From Candidatus Anoxymicrobium japonicum (GTDB lineage: Bacteria; Actinomycetota; Geothermincolia; Fen-727; Anoxymicrobiaceae), in contig PHEX01000014.1 of assembly GCA_002843005.1 (NCBI GenBank), forward strand, positions 1 to 44,535: a stretch of 44,535 nucleotides of DNA. The letters are read 5' to 3'. The position numbers and the translations under genes are program-made. Positions 34,538 to 42,622 of the stretch are shown here, piece by piece (the stretch's first letter is position 1; each line of letters opens with the position of its first letter). Under the pieces are notes generated by a model that was not told the DNA's origin, made no database searches, and worked only from the letters and a program-made list of their open reading frames with translations.

Positions 34538-34564
34538 TTGCATCTCCTTTTTTCTTTCCTGTGT

Positions 34565-34662
34565 AACGCATAATGGGGTCAAACCAAATTATGCGTTTTT
34601 TCCTCCTGTGCTCTAATCATCCGTTGAAAACGCATAATTTGGTTTGACCCCATTATGCGTTT
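34565..34662. repeat. Pair of inverted GGGGTCA-core repeats, AACGCATAAT-arm type
   Basis: Copy A (34565-34597) and copy B (34627-34662) are each palindromic (AACGCATAAT/ATTATGCGTT arms) and are reverse complements of each other. The pair can form a single hairpin of about 33 bp with a 29-nt loop. Copy B touches the ilvN stop codon at 34663. The same unit occurs once at 22762. Confidence 0.88.
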
Positions 34663-35136
34663 CTATCCTCTCGGGAGCGCGATGGTCCCGGTTCTGGCCA
34701 GTTCGACTATGCCGTACGGCATCAAGAGATCCTCGAAAGCGCGAAGCTTCGATGAAGTCCCTGTAACCTCTATGCTGAGCGTCCCTTTCCCGACATTAAT
34801 TATCTTTCCCCGAAATATCTCCACTATCTCGATTATTTCGGCGCGCGCGCTCGTGCCGGTTTTGACTTTTACAAGAATCATCTCCCGCTGAACGCTGTTG
34901 TCCTCCCGCAGGTCTATCACCTCGATTACGTTGATGAGCTTGTTCAGTTGCTTGTACACCTGCTCGAGCGAGTGTTCCTCGACATCCACGACTACTGTCA
35001 TACGGCTAACATCAGGGCTGTCCGTCACACCCACGGACAGGCTGTCAATGTTGAACCCCCTGCGCGCGAACAACCCCGCGATGCGCGCGAGCACACCAGA
35101 CTTGTTCTCAACCAGCACCGAAAGGGTATGCTTCAT
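34663..35136 (-). CDS. ilvN: Acetolactate synthase, small regulatory subunit
   Basis: A 157-residue regulatory subunit. An N-terminal ACT domain (MKHTLSVLVENKSGVLARIA, about 1-78) binds valine in this family, and a C-terminal ALS_ss domain follows (about 85-157, REMILVKVKT, GKGTLSIEVTG). It activates and confers feedback on IlvB. The ATG is at 35136, 6 nt after the ilvB stop, as usual for ilvBN pairs. Confidence 0.93.
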   Translation of the reverse strand: MKHTLSVLVENKSGVLARIAGLFARRGFNIDSLSVGVTDSPDVSRMTVVVDVEEHSLEQVYKQLNKLINVIEVIDLREDNSVQREMILVKVKTGTSARAEIIEIVEIFRGKIINVGKGTLSIEVTGTSSKLRAFEDLLMPYGIVELARTGTIALPRG

Positions 35137-35142
35137 TTACCG

Positions 35143-36840
35143 CTAACCCCCAATCATGTCGTCGAGCGATGCTCCAGGCGCCACCATCGGAAAAACGTTC
35201 TCCTCCTGCTCCACCACAAAATCGATGAGCACCGGCGCCTTCTTCTCCTTGAAGGATTCTTTGAGCGCCGGCTCAACCTCATCCTGCCTGGTGACGCGAA
35301 TCCCCTTCGCGCCGTACGCTTCGGCAAGCTTCACAAAATCAGGCGACTCGCCGCGGCGCAAGTTCGTGGACGCGTAACGCTTGTTGAAGAAAAGCTCCTG
35401 CCACTGCCTGACCATTCCCAGGTAACCGTTGTCGATAACCGCTATCGTTACCGCCACTTTATTGAGAACCGCCGTCGCCATCTCCTGCGAGTTCATCTGA
35501 AACGAGCCGTCACCGGTGATATTCACGACCTGCGCGTCCGGGCATCCGATCTTCGCGCCGATAGACGCGGGAAGCCCGAACCCCATCGTGCCCAGCCCTC
35601 CCGACGACAAAAACTGACGCGGCGTTTTGCACTTGTAAAGCTGCGCGGCCCACATCTGGTGCTGGCCCACGTCGGTAACCACAGTGGCCTTGCCTTTTGT
35701 CAGGCGATATATTTCATTCACCACGAACTGCGGGCGCAGAACGTCGCCAGGAGGCACGGTGAGCGGGTACTCTTTCTTCCACGCCATTATCCGCCGATGC
35801 CACGCCGTCAAATCGCGTTTGCCGGACGTCTCGACTTTCTGCCTGACAAGTTCGACCAGCTCCTTTAAGACAGATTTCGCGTCCCCAACTATCGGCAACG
35901 TGACCGGCACATTCTTCCCGATCTCCGCCGGGTCTATGTCGATGTGAATCACTCTGGCGCGTGGAGCGAATGAGTCAAGTTTTCCTGTTATCCGGTCGTC
36001 GAACCGGGCGCCAACGGCGATGATCAAATCCGTCTCCATCATAACGAAGTTCGCGTACGACGTTCCGTGCATTCCCAGCATCCCGAGCGAGAGCCTGTCC
36101 GTCTCGGGATAAGCGCCCTTGGCCATGAGAGTCGTCGTGACAGGAATCTCTAAAAGCCGCGCCAACCGGCGCAGTTCCTCTGACGCGCCCGAGGTTATTA
36201 CGCCACCGCCTGCGTATATGACAGGCCTCTTCGCGGCCAGGAGAAGCCCCGCGGCCTCCTTTATCTGGCGTGAATGCCCTTTTGTGGTCGGTTTGTATCC
36301 AGGAAGGCTCACGCGCTTCTCGGCGTGCTTGAAATCAACCTGCGCGCGCGCGATGTCCGACGGAAAATCTATCACGACCGCGCCGGGCCGCCCCGTGGAC
36401 GCTATGAGGAAAGCCTCCTGGACTATGTGCGCAATGTCCGCAGGGTGAGTCACCAGGTAATTATGCTTGACAACCGGCAACGTTATGCCGGTGGTGTCCG
36501 CCTCCTGAAAAGCGTCAGTGCCTATGACGTGGCTGGCGACCTGGCCGGTAATCGCCACCATCGGCACGGAGTCCATGTTGGCGGTGGCAATGCCTGTCAC
36601 CAGGTTGGTCGCTCCCGGGCCGCTCGTGGAGATGCAGACGCCGACCTTGCCTGTCGAGCGCGCGTAACCGTCCGCGGCGTGCGCGGCCCCCTGCTCGTGC
36701 CTTGTGAGGATATGCCTGATGCGAGAGTCAAACAGAACGTCATAAACGGGCATGATCGCTCCACCGGGGTAACCGAAGATGACTTCAACCCCTTCTTTCT
36801 CGAGGCTCCGAATAAGAGCCTGCGCGCCTGTCATCTTCAC
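35143..36840 (-). CDS. ilvB: Acetolactate synthase, large catalytic subunit
   Basis: About 565 residues of TPP- and FAD-dependent acetolactate synthase. It shows [15 protein letters not shown], the catalytic Glu in [42 protein letters not shown] and the TPP/Mg motif [14 protein letters not shown] followed by [13 protein letters not shown]. The start is GTG 36840: it overlaps the ilvD stop as GTGA and has GGAGGT 7 nt upstream. A frame extending to 36849 would begin inside that ribosome site. Confidence 0.94.
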   Translation of the reverse strand: MKMTGAQALIRSLEKEGVEVIFGYPGGAIMPVYDVLFDSRIRHILTRHEQGAAHAADGYARSTGKVGVCISTSGPGATNLVTGIATANMDSVPMVAITGQVASHVIGTDAFQEADTTGITLPVVKHNYLVTHPADIAHIVQEAFLIASTGRPGAVVIDFPSDIARAQVDFKHAEKRVSLPGYKPTTKGHSRQIKEAAGLLLAAKRPVIYAGGGVITSGASEELRRLARLLEIPVTTTLMAKGAYPETDRLSLGMLGMHGTSYANFVMMETDLIIAVGARFDDRITGKLDSFAPRARVIHIDIDPAEIGKNVPVTLPIVGDAKSVLKELVELVRQKVETSGKRDLTAWHRRIMAWKKEYPLTVPPGDVLRPQFVVNEIYRLTKGKATVVTDVGQHQMWAAQLYKCKTPRQFLSSGGLGTMGFGLPASIGAKIGCPDAQVVNITGDGSFQMNSQEMATAVLNKVAVTIAVIDNGYLGMVRQWQELFFNKRYASTNLRRGESPDFVKLAEAYGAKGIRVTRQDEVEPALKESFKEKKAPVLIDFVVEQEENVFPMVAPGASLDDMIGG

Positions 36841-38528
36841 CGCGGGCACCTCCGCTCGGGCGCTATGTCGCCAGGAGACATGAGCGCGCCGCTCGAGGCG
36901 CTGCCGACCATCGCGGCGTAGACCGCAAGCACGCCGGAGGATGCCTTTGGCGCGGGTGGCGTGAAGGCGTCGCGCCTGCGGGCCATCTCGTCATCCGGCA
37001 CCAGCGCGTCGAGAGTCCGCGCCTCGATATCCACAGCAATCATGTCGCCATCTTTGATCAGGGCTATCGGGCCACCGGACGCCGCTTCAGGTGAAACGTG
37101 GCCTATCGCGCCGCCTCTTGTGCCTCCAGAGAAACGGCCGTCTGTAATTAGCAGTACGTCGTCGTCCAGCCCCATGCCCGCGATAGTCGCGGTTGGAAGA
37201 AGCATTTCGCGCATGCCGGGGCCGCCCCGGGGACCCTCATATCGTATGACTACCACGTCACCGGGCTTGATGCTCCCGCCGCGAATTTGCGCGATTCCCT
37301 CATCCTCGGAGTCAAACACCCGCGAGGGCCCCGTGTGCTTTCGCATCTTCTCGCCGACCGCGGCTTCCTTGACAACCGCGCCGTCGGGCGCCAGGTTGCC
37401 ACGCAACACCGCGAGCCCGCCGCGGGACGAATACGGATTGCTCGCGGAACGGATGACCTCACTGTTCAAGCTCCTTCGGCCGTTCACATTCTCTCGCAAA
37501 GTCTTTCCCGTAACCGTCAGAACATCGAGATCCACAACGCCAACAGCGTCCAGCTCGCCCAGAACCGCCGGGACGCCGCCCGCCATGTGCAGATCCTCCA
37601 TGTGGTACTTGCTGCCACCTGACGGGGATATCCTGCACAGGTTGGGCGTCTTAGCGCATATCGCGTCCACATCATCGAGATCGAGGGCTATGCCTATCTC
37701 GCGCGCTATCGCCGGCAGATGGAGTAGCGAGTTAGTGGAGCCGCCGATCGCCATGTCCAGCGCAAGGGCGTTCTTAAACGCCTGGCCGGTCATTATCCTG
37801 TCCGGTGTGACGTCCTCGAGAACCAGGCCCATCAGCGCCTCTCCGGTCGAGGTCGCTATCCTCAACCTGTCGGCATAAACAGCCGGTATGGTGCCGTTGC
37901 CGGGTAGCGACATCCCCAGCGCCTCTGACAGGCAGTTCATGCTGTTCGCGGTGAAAAGGCCGGAGCAGCAGCCCGGCCCGGGGCAGGCGCGCCTCTCGTA
38001 CAGGGCGAGCTTTTCATCGCTGATGTCGCCCGATGCGGCCGCCTCCATTACACTTATGAGGTCGAGATCCAGATCATCGAGCCTGCCCGCGAGCATCGGG
38101 CCGCCGGAAACCATCGCCGCCGGCACCCCCATCCTGGCAACGGCCATGAGCATTCCAGGCACGACCTTGTCGCAGTTCGGGACGATGACCACGCCGTCCA
38201 ACGCGTGCGCCCTCACCATTATCTCGACTGAGTACGAGATGATCTCGCGGGAGGGCAGGGAGAACTTCATTCCATCGTGCCCCATCGCGAGCCCGTCGCA
38301 TACACCGATGGTGTTGAAAAGCATTGGAGTGCCGCCGGCAAGCCTTATGCCGTCCGCAACCGCGTTGTTCACTTCATCGAGGCGCATGTGCCCCGGGACG
38401 AGCTGATTCGCGGAACCCGCGACCCCGATGAGAGGCCGCGCAATCTCTTCATCGCTGAGCCCCAGGGCGCGCAGAAGGGCGCGATGTCCCGCTTTCTCAC
38501 GACCGTTTTTGATTATGTCGCTACGCAT
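36837..38528 (-). CDS. ilvD: Dihydroxy-acid dehydratase
   Basis: About 563 residues. It dehydrates 2,3-dihydroxy-isovalerate and -methylvalerate to the 2-oxoacids. Fe-S cysteines are in [11 protein letters not shown] and [45 protein letters not shown] ([19 protein letters not shown]) and [13 protein letters not shown] are present. The start is ATG 38528 with AGGTG 6 nt upstream. The last 20 residues ([20 protein letters not shown]) extend past the usual family end; their codons contain the ilvB ribosome site. It is 20 nt downstream of the dehydrogenase gene. Confidence 0.93.
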   Translation of the reverse strand: MRSDIIKNGREKAGHRALLRALGLSDEEIARPLIGVAGSANQLVPGHMRLDEVNNAVADGIRLAGGTPMLFNTIGVCDGLAMGHDGMKFSLPSREIISYSVEIMVRAHALDGVVIVPNCDKVVPGMLMAVARMGVPAAMVSGGPMLAGRLDDLDLDLISVMEAAASGDISDEKLALYERRACPGPGCCSGLFTANSMNCLSEALGMSLPGNGTIPAVYADRLRIATSTGEALMGLVLEDVTPDRIMTGQAFKNALALDMAIGGSTNSLLHLPAIAREIGIALDLDDVDAICAKTPNLCRISPSGGSKYHMEDLHMAGGVPAVLGELDAVGVVDLDVLTVTGKTLRENVNGRRSLNSEVIRSASNPYSSRGGLAVLRGNLAPDGAVVKEAAVGEKMRKHTGPSRVFDSEDEGIAQIRGGSIKPGDVVVIRYEGPRGGPGMREMLLPTATIAGMGLDDDVLLITDGRFSGGTRGGAIGHVSPEAASGGPIALIKDGDMIAVDIEARTLDALVPDDEMARRRDAFTPPAPKASSGVLAVYAAMVGSASSGALMSPGDIAPERRCPR

Positions 38529-38557
38529 TTTCTTCACCTGCTCCCGCCGCCGGGCGC

Positions 38558-39571
38558 CTACATCGCTTCTATGGCCGTCGCGATCGCCCGGGCCATCTCA
38601 CTTGTCTTTGCGTCTCCACCGATATCATACGTCACAATCTTTCCCTCGCCGATAACTTTTTCGACTCCCGCCAGCACACGCCGGGCGGCTTCCTCCTGCC
38701 CTATGTGCTTGAGCATGAGATAGCCGGAAAGTATCTGCGCGGTCGGATCCACCTTGTCAAGTCCAACGTACTTGGGAGCGCTGCCGTGCGCGGGCTCGAA
38801 CACGGCCAGGTCGAAGTCCCCCACGTTGGAGCTCGGCGCTATCCCGAGCCCCCCGATGAGCCCGGCGCACAGATCGCTCAGGATATCTCCGTAGAGGTTC
38901 TCCATGACCATCACGTCGTACAGATGCGGTTTCTGCACGAGCTGCATGCACATGTTGTCAACGATGCGCTCCTCGAACTTTATGTCGGGGTACTCCGGCG
39001 CCATCTTTCTGCCAACATCAAGAAACAGTCCATCGGTCATCTTCATGATGTTCGCCTTGTGAACGATGGTGAGCAACTTGCGAGCGTTCTTGCGGCAGTA
39101 CTCGAAAGCGAACCTTATAATCCGCTCGGAACCTTGCCGGGTTATCACCTTGATGGATTCCGCGACGTCCGGCGTCACCATATGTTCTATGCCCGCGTAG
39201 AGATCCTCCATATTCTCGCGCACCACCACGAGATCGATGTCGGTGTACGGCGTCTTGACGCCGGGAATGTAAAACGCCGGGCGAACGCACGCGTAGAGAT
39301 CGAGTTCCTTGCGCAAGGCGACGTTCACGCTGCGGAATCCACTGCCGACCGGTGTCGTTATCGGACCTTTGTACGCGACGCGGTTCTCACGGATGTTGTC
39401 CAGAACCTCCGCGGGGAGGGGCGTGCCGTACCTGTCCATCACGTCGGCGCCCGCCTCCCGCCGGTCCCATTCGATCTCGGCGCCCGCGGCGTCAAGCACA
39501 CACAACGCGGCGTCAACCAGCGATGGGCCCACGCCATCTCCGGGAATAAGCGTAATTACTCTCTTCGACAT
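38558..39571 (-). CDS. Isocitrate-type dehydrogenase (NAD-IDH/homoisocitrate family)
   Basis: A 337-residue beta-decarboxylating dehydrogenase. The substrate helix reads [20 protein letters not shown], with the S-x-N-x-x-x-R pattern of isocitrate dehydrogenases (as in the E. coli enzyme) and not the LLxxR of Leu[16 protein letters not shown], the catalytic KANIMK, metal aspartates in [11 protein letters not shown] and [10 protein letters not shown] follow. I infer that it forms 2-oxoglutarate from isocitrate; homoisocitrate or a methylmalate-type substrate is possible. The start is ATG 39571 behind GAAAGGGCGAT. It lies with a second leuC/leuD-like pair at the head of the operon. Confidence 0.85.
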   Translation of the reverse strand: MSKRVITLIPGDGVGPSLVDAALCVLDAAGAEIEWDRREAGADVMDRYGTPLPAEVLDNIRENRVAYKGPITTPVGSGFRSVNVALRKELDLYACVRPAFYIPGVKTPYTDIDLVVVRENMEDLYAGIEHMVTPDVAESIKVITRQGSERIIRFAFEYCRKNARKLLTIVHKANIMKMTDGLFLDVGRKMAPEYPDIKFEERIVDNMCMQLVQKPHLYDVMVMENLYGDILSDLCAGLIGGLGIAPSSNVGDFDLAVFEPAHGSAPKYVGLDKVDPTAQILSGYLMLKHIGQEEAARRVLAGVEKVIGEGKIVTYDIGGDAKTSEMARAIATAIEAM

Positions 39572-39603
39572 ATCGCCCTTTCTTTCAGAAAATCCCCCAC
39601 CAC

Positions 39604-39685
39604 GCCAGGGGTCAGGCACCGTCTACCTTTCCGTCTACCGCAATCAAGCCAGGGGTCAGGCACCGTCTACCTTTCCGTCTACCGC
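39604..39685 (+). repeat. Two direct copies of the GGGGTCA-core repeat with 44-bp period
   Basis: The 38-bp unit starting GCCAGGGGTCAGGCACCGTC and ending in CTTTCCGTCTACCGC occurs at 39604 and 39648. It occupies the gap between the leuD-like gene (stop at 39709) and the dehydrogenase. It contains the 20-mer of 10844 and 23604. Confidence 0.88.
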
Positions 39686-39708
39686 TGCGCCGTCGCGCAT
39701 CGCGCCTG

Positions 39709-40200
39709 CTAGAGGGCGAGTCGGCCGTGCTTCAGCATATACTCGGCCAGTCCGCCTTCGGCCAGAATGTCAAGCATGACACGCGGCATGGGACGCAATT
39801 CGACCTCAATCCCTTTGGTCATGTTCAGAATAACACCGCGATCCATATCCACGTCGATCGCGTCTCCATCCTCTATTCCTGAAGTATCGCAGACCAGGGC
39901 CGGCAGGCCGTTGTTTATCGAATTGCGAAAGAAGATACGCGCGAACGATTCCGCCAGCACGGCGGCTACTCCCGCGCACTTCAACGCCTGCGGCGCCTGC
40001 TCTCTCGAAGAGCCACAGCCAAAGTTCTTTCCCGCGACGAGAAAATCGCCTTTCTTCAAGCGCGCGGCGAACCCTGGGTCGAGATCTTCCATCACGTGGC
40101 GCGCCAGCTCGTTCATGTCGAGTGTCTTGAACTTATAACGACCAGATATGATGTAGTCGGTATTGATGTCGTCTGAAAACCTGTGCGCCGCGCCTTTCAT
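39709..40200 (-). CDS. Aconitase/isopropylmalate dehydratase family, small subunit (second copy)
   Basis: A 163-residue swivel subunit. The start reads [20 protein letters not shown], followed by the substrate loop RYKFKT, then [16 protein letters not shown] and [14 protein letters not shown]. The loop is different from the YLISND of the leucine copy and recalls the homoaconitase/aconitase-like members of the family. It starts at ATG 40200, right at the stop of its large subunit. With the S-x-N dehydrogenase downstream, I infer that it helps isomerise citrate (or a homologue). Annotation pipelines would call it leuD. Confidence 0.82.
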   Translation of the reverse strand: MKGAAHRFSDDINTDYIISGRYKFKTLDMNELARHVMEDLDPGFAARLKKGDFLVAGKNFGCGSSREQAPQALKCAGVAAVLAESFARIFFRNSINNGLPALVCDTSGIEDGDAIDVDMDRGVILNMTKGIEVELRPMPRVMLDILAEGGLAEYMLKHGRLAL

Positions 40201-40201
40201 A

Positions 40202-41461
40202 TTAAACGACCTTCCTCGGATCCGTTATCTTGCCCTCGAGGCAGCTCGCGGCAACCGTCGCCGGCGACGCCAGGTAGATAAACGCCTCTGGATTTCCCAT
40301 TCGCCCCAGGAAGTTCCTGTTGGCGGTCGATATGACGTTCTCGCCATCCCCCGGTATTCCCTGATGCGTACCCACACATGACGCGCAGCCAGGGGGCATC
40401 ACGGACGCGCCCGCCTCGGTGAACGTCTCGATCACGCCTTCCCTCAACGCATCGAGCATAACCTCGCGTGAAGCCGGCGCCACTATCATCCGCACTCCGC
40501 ACGCGACCTTCCTGCCTTTTACAATAGCGGCGGCCACGCGTAAGTCCTCGAGCCTGCCGTTTGTGCACGTTCCTATGAGTCCCTGCGCTACAGGGACGCC
40601 CTCAACCTCTTCAATACGGCAAACGTTGTCCACCGCGTGAGGCCGCGCCACCTGCGGCGCCAGGGCGGACACGTCGTACTCCTTCTCCTTCGCGTACACC
40701 GCGTCCGCGTCGGGCGATACCGGCTTGAGCTCCTCGCTCGTCCTGCCATGAAAAAACTCGCGCGTCCTGTCGTCAGCCTCCATCAATCCGGCCTTGGCGC
40801 CCATCTCTACGGCAAGATTGCTTATCGTGAACCTGCCGTCGAGGCTCAAGGACGATATCGCCGGCCCTCCGACCTCCAGCGCCATGTAAGTCGCGCCGTC
40901 AGCGGTTATGTCCCCCACCATCATCAGCGCGATGTCTTTGGAGTAAACTCCACCTGGCAAAGATCCGGTTACCGTCACCTTCATCGTCTCGGGCACCCTG
41001 AACCACAAAGAACCTGACAGCAATCCCGCGGCCATGTCGGTCGAGCCTACCCCCGTCGCGAACGCGTTGACCGCTCCATAGGTGCACGTGTGAGAATCCG
41101 CTCCGATGACGAGGCTGCCCGGCCGCGCATGCCCTTTCTCCAGCATGACCTGGTGACACACGCCCTCTCCAACGTCATTGAGCTCGAGGCCGTATTTGTC
41201 CGCGAACTCGCGCATCAGCGCGTGCAGTTGCGAAACCGCGCGCAACGGGCTCGGGGCGCTGTGATCTATGCAAAAGGCGGCGCGGCCTTCCATCGCGACC
41301 CTATCACTGCCCATCCCCTCAAAAGAACGGATCGCCAGAGGCGCGGTTCCGTCTTGCGCCATGACAAAATCAAGCTCGGCGACGACTATGTCGCCCGCGC
41401 GCGCGTCAACTCCCGAATGATTCGACAGTATCTTCTCGGAAATCGTCTTTCCCACGCTCAT
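40202..41461 (-). CDS. Aconitase/isopropylmalate dehydratase family, large subunit (second copy)
   Basis: A 419-residue [4Fe-4S] large subunit; cluster cysteines are in [12 protein letters not shown] and [13 protein letters not shown], with [17 protein letters not shown] and [12 protein letters not shown]. It is clearly diverged from the leuC at 27708. It is the first gene of the supercluster, 250 nt downstream of the HAD gene, with its own promoter. The ATG at 41461 has AGAGGATC upstream. Role: with the gene at 39709, hydration/dehydration of citrate, homocitrate or citramalate; the neighbouring isocitrate-type dehydrogenase favours citrate. Confidence 0.83.
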   Translation of the reverse strand: MSVGKTISEKILSNHSGVDARAGDIVVAELDFVMAQDGTAPLAIRSFEGMGSDRVAMEGRAAFCIDHSAPSPLRAVSQLHALMREFADKYGLELNDVGEGVCHQVMLEKGHARPGSLVIGADSHTCTYGAVNAFATGVGSTDMAAGLLSGSLWFRVPETMKVTVTGSLPGGVYSKDIALMMVGDITADGATYMALEVGGPAISSLSLDGRFTISNLAVEMGAKAGLMEADDRTREFFHGRTSEELKPVSPDADAVYAKEKEYDVSALAPQVARPHAVDNVCRIEEVEGVPVAQGLIGTCTNGRLEDLRVAAAIVKGRKVACGVRMIVAPASREVMLDALREGVIETFTEAGASVMPPGCASCVGTHQGIPGDGENVISTANRNFLGRMGNPEAFIYLASPATVAASCLEGKITDPRKVV

Positions 41462-41505
41462 GATCCTCTGTATTCCCTATTCAAATTTTCGATAAAATAA
41501 TCATT

Positions 41506-41539
41506 GTTCCCCCCGAAACGCACGATCCTGGCGGGGAAC
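41506..41539 (-). promoter_or_regulatory. 5'-UTR hairpin of the amino-acid supercluster
   Basis: GTTCCCC/GGGGAAC arms (7 bp, up to 20 nt loop) lie just after the predicted transcription start and about 45 nt before the first gene. An AT-rich stretch with TTATTTTAT follows on the minus strand. It could be an attenuator, a structured stabiliser or a protein-binding site; no T-box or known aptamer was recognised. Confidence 0.4.
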
Positions 41540-41549
41540 GCTTTCACAC

Positions 41550-41578
41550 ATTCTATTGGTTTTGCGCATTTTTGTAAA
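41550..41578 (-). promoter_or_regulatory. Promoter of the leu-ilv supercluster
   Basis: On the minus strand TTTACA (41578-41573), a 17-bp spacer and TAGAAT (41555-41550) form a good sigma-70-type promoter. Transcription would start near 41543, giving a leader of about 80 nt. Confidence 0.65.
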
Positions 41579-41711
41579 AACGGGTGCCATTTTTACTCAG
41601 AACAATGCGTGGGAAAAGCGCGCCGGCTTTATGCGAAATTAGTAGGCAAAATAAACCCACACATGACACAGTACTTCTACAAGGAATCCACTACTACCAC
41701 TACCACAGATT

Positions 41712-42431
41712 CTAATCGGTTAACAGATCGAGCAATCCGTACAGATCTTCTATCACAGGCACATCCGCCGTGTTTCCGGATCCGAACCTGTCAATCAACA
41801 CAGGATGTATTCCCACGCTGCGCGCGCCCAGGACGTCCGCATAGTACTGGTCACCGACGTGCACCGCGCGGCCGGGCTCGACGTCCAGACGCTCGCATGC
41901 TGCCTGGTAGATGCGCGGGTTCGGCTTGACGAGACCGATGCTGGCGGAAGAGAGCACGGCGTCCAGGTAGCGATCGAGTCCCATGTCAAAGCACAGTTTC
42001 GCGAGACGCGAGTCCCAGTTGGATATCAGCGCAAGGCGTAATCCCTTCGCCTTCAACCGCTCAAAAACGGGCACGACATCGGGGTACGGGCGCCAGCGAT
42101 CCCCGTCCCCGAAGTAGTCGTAGATCGCGCGGCCGACCAGTTGGCGGTGGCCGTCCACTCCAATCTCGTCAAGCATGAGCGCGTAAAGCTCAGACCACAT
42201 CTCGGAGGCGTCCTTCTCGTTCGCCCAGAACGAGTCGTCGCTCCAGTAGCGGCGCTCGTAGTACTCGCTGGCGGCAACAATGCCGCATCGGAGATTTTCG
42301 TCCGAGGGGTAGTGCCCGAATTCCGCCATGACCTCACGGCAAACCGCCTCGATCGACGGGTACGGCTCGAGGAGCGTGTTCCCGACGTCGAAAAAGACGG
42401 CCTCTATAGCGCTTTCGCAGATCTCTCGCAT
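41712..42431 (-). CDS. HAD-superfamily hydrolase
   Basis: A 239-residue HAD subfamily IA-type protein. Motif I is AVFFDVGNTLL, where the second Asp is replaced by Asn as in many DxGNT members. Motif II is ISNWDSR, motif III KPNPRIYQ and motif IV VHVGDQYYADVLGA. The cap domain (about 20-110) is helical, with SEYYERRYWSDD. It is probably a small-molecule phosphatase; the substrate is unknown. The ATG is at 42431 with weak GAGTGG upstream. It precedes the supercluster on the same strand but is separated by its promoter. Confidence 0.85.
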   Translation of the reverse strand: MREICESAIEAVFFDVGNTLLEPYPSIEAVCREVMAEFGHYPSDENLRCGIVAASEYYERRYWSDDSFWANEKDASEMWSELYALMLDEIGVDGHRQLVGRAIYDYFGDGDRWRPYPDVVPVFERLKAKGLRLALISNWDSRLAKLCFDMGLDRYLDAVLSSASIGLVKPNPRIYQAACERLDVEPGRAVHVGDQYYADVLGARSVGIHPVLIDRFGSGNTADVPVIEDLYGLLDLLTD

Positions 42432-42538
42432 ATCCCACTCGATGTTGATTTGCCCAGTCCGCTACGTACATTACATGAAAGTAGAGTCGCGCGCAGGTAC
42501 CCATTTGGGATACTTTTATTATGCGGCAATGCGGATAG

Positions 42539-42567
42539 TTGACGCCCGGAGAAGCCTATTCTATAAT
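42539..42567 (+). promoter_or_regulatory. Promoter of the ATPase/nuclease-like gene
   Basis: TTGACG (42539-42544), a 17-bp spacer and a perfect TATAAT (42562-42567). The gene's ATG is about 48 nt downstream of the predicted start. TGTACrtTCATTTGAGTGTAC direct half-sites (GTGTAC twice) lie between promoter and gene. Confidence 0.75.
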
Positions 42568-42622
42568 CTCAATTGTGTGTACATTCATTTGAGTGTACGC
42601 CCGTATGAGTGTAAGGAGCGAA

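Noticed and set aside
34538..34582. Longer N-terminus of IlvC
   Set aside because: The added residues ([15 protein letters not shown]) are encoded by a dispersed repeat and the AAGGAG ribosome site would fall inside it.
41462..41711. T-box riboswitch for the supercluster leader
   Set aside because: A GTAAAAA/TTTTTAC hairpin with TGGCACCC in the loop superficially recalls a T-box bulge, but it lies upstream of or within the promoter, and no AG-bulge, specifier loop or GGTGG-ACCGCG block is visible.
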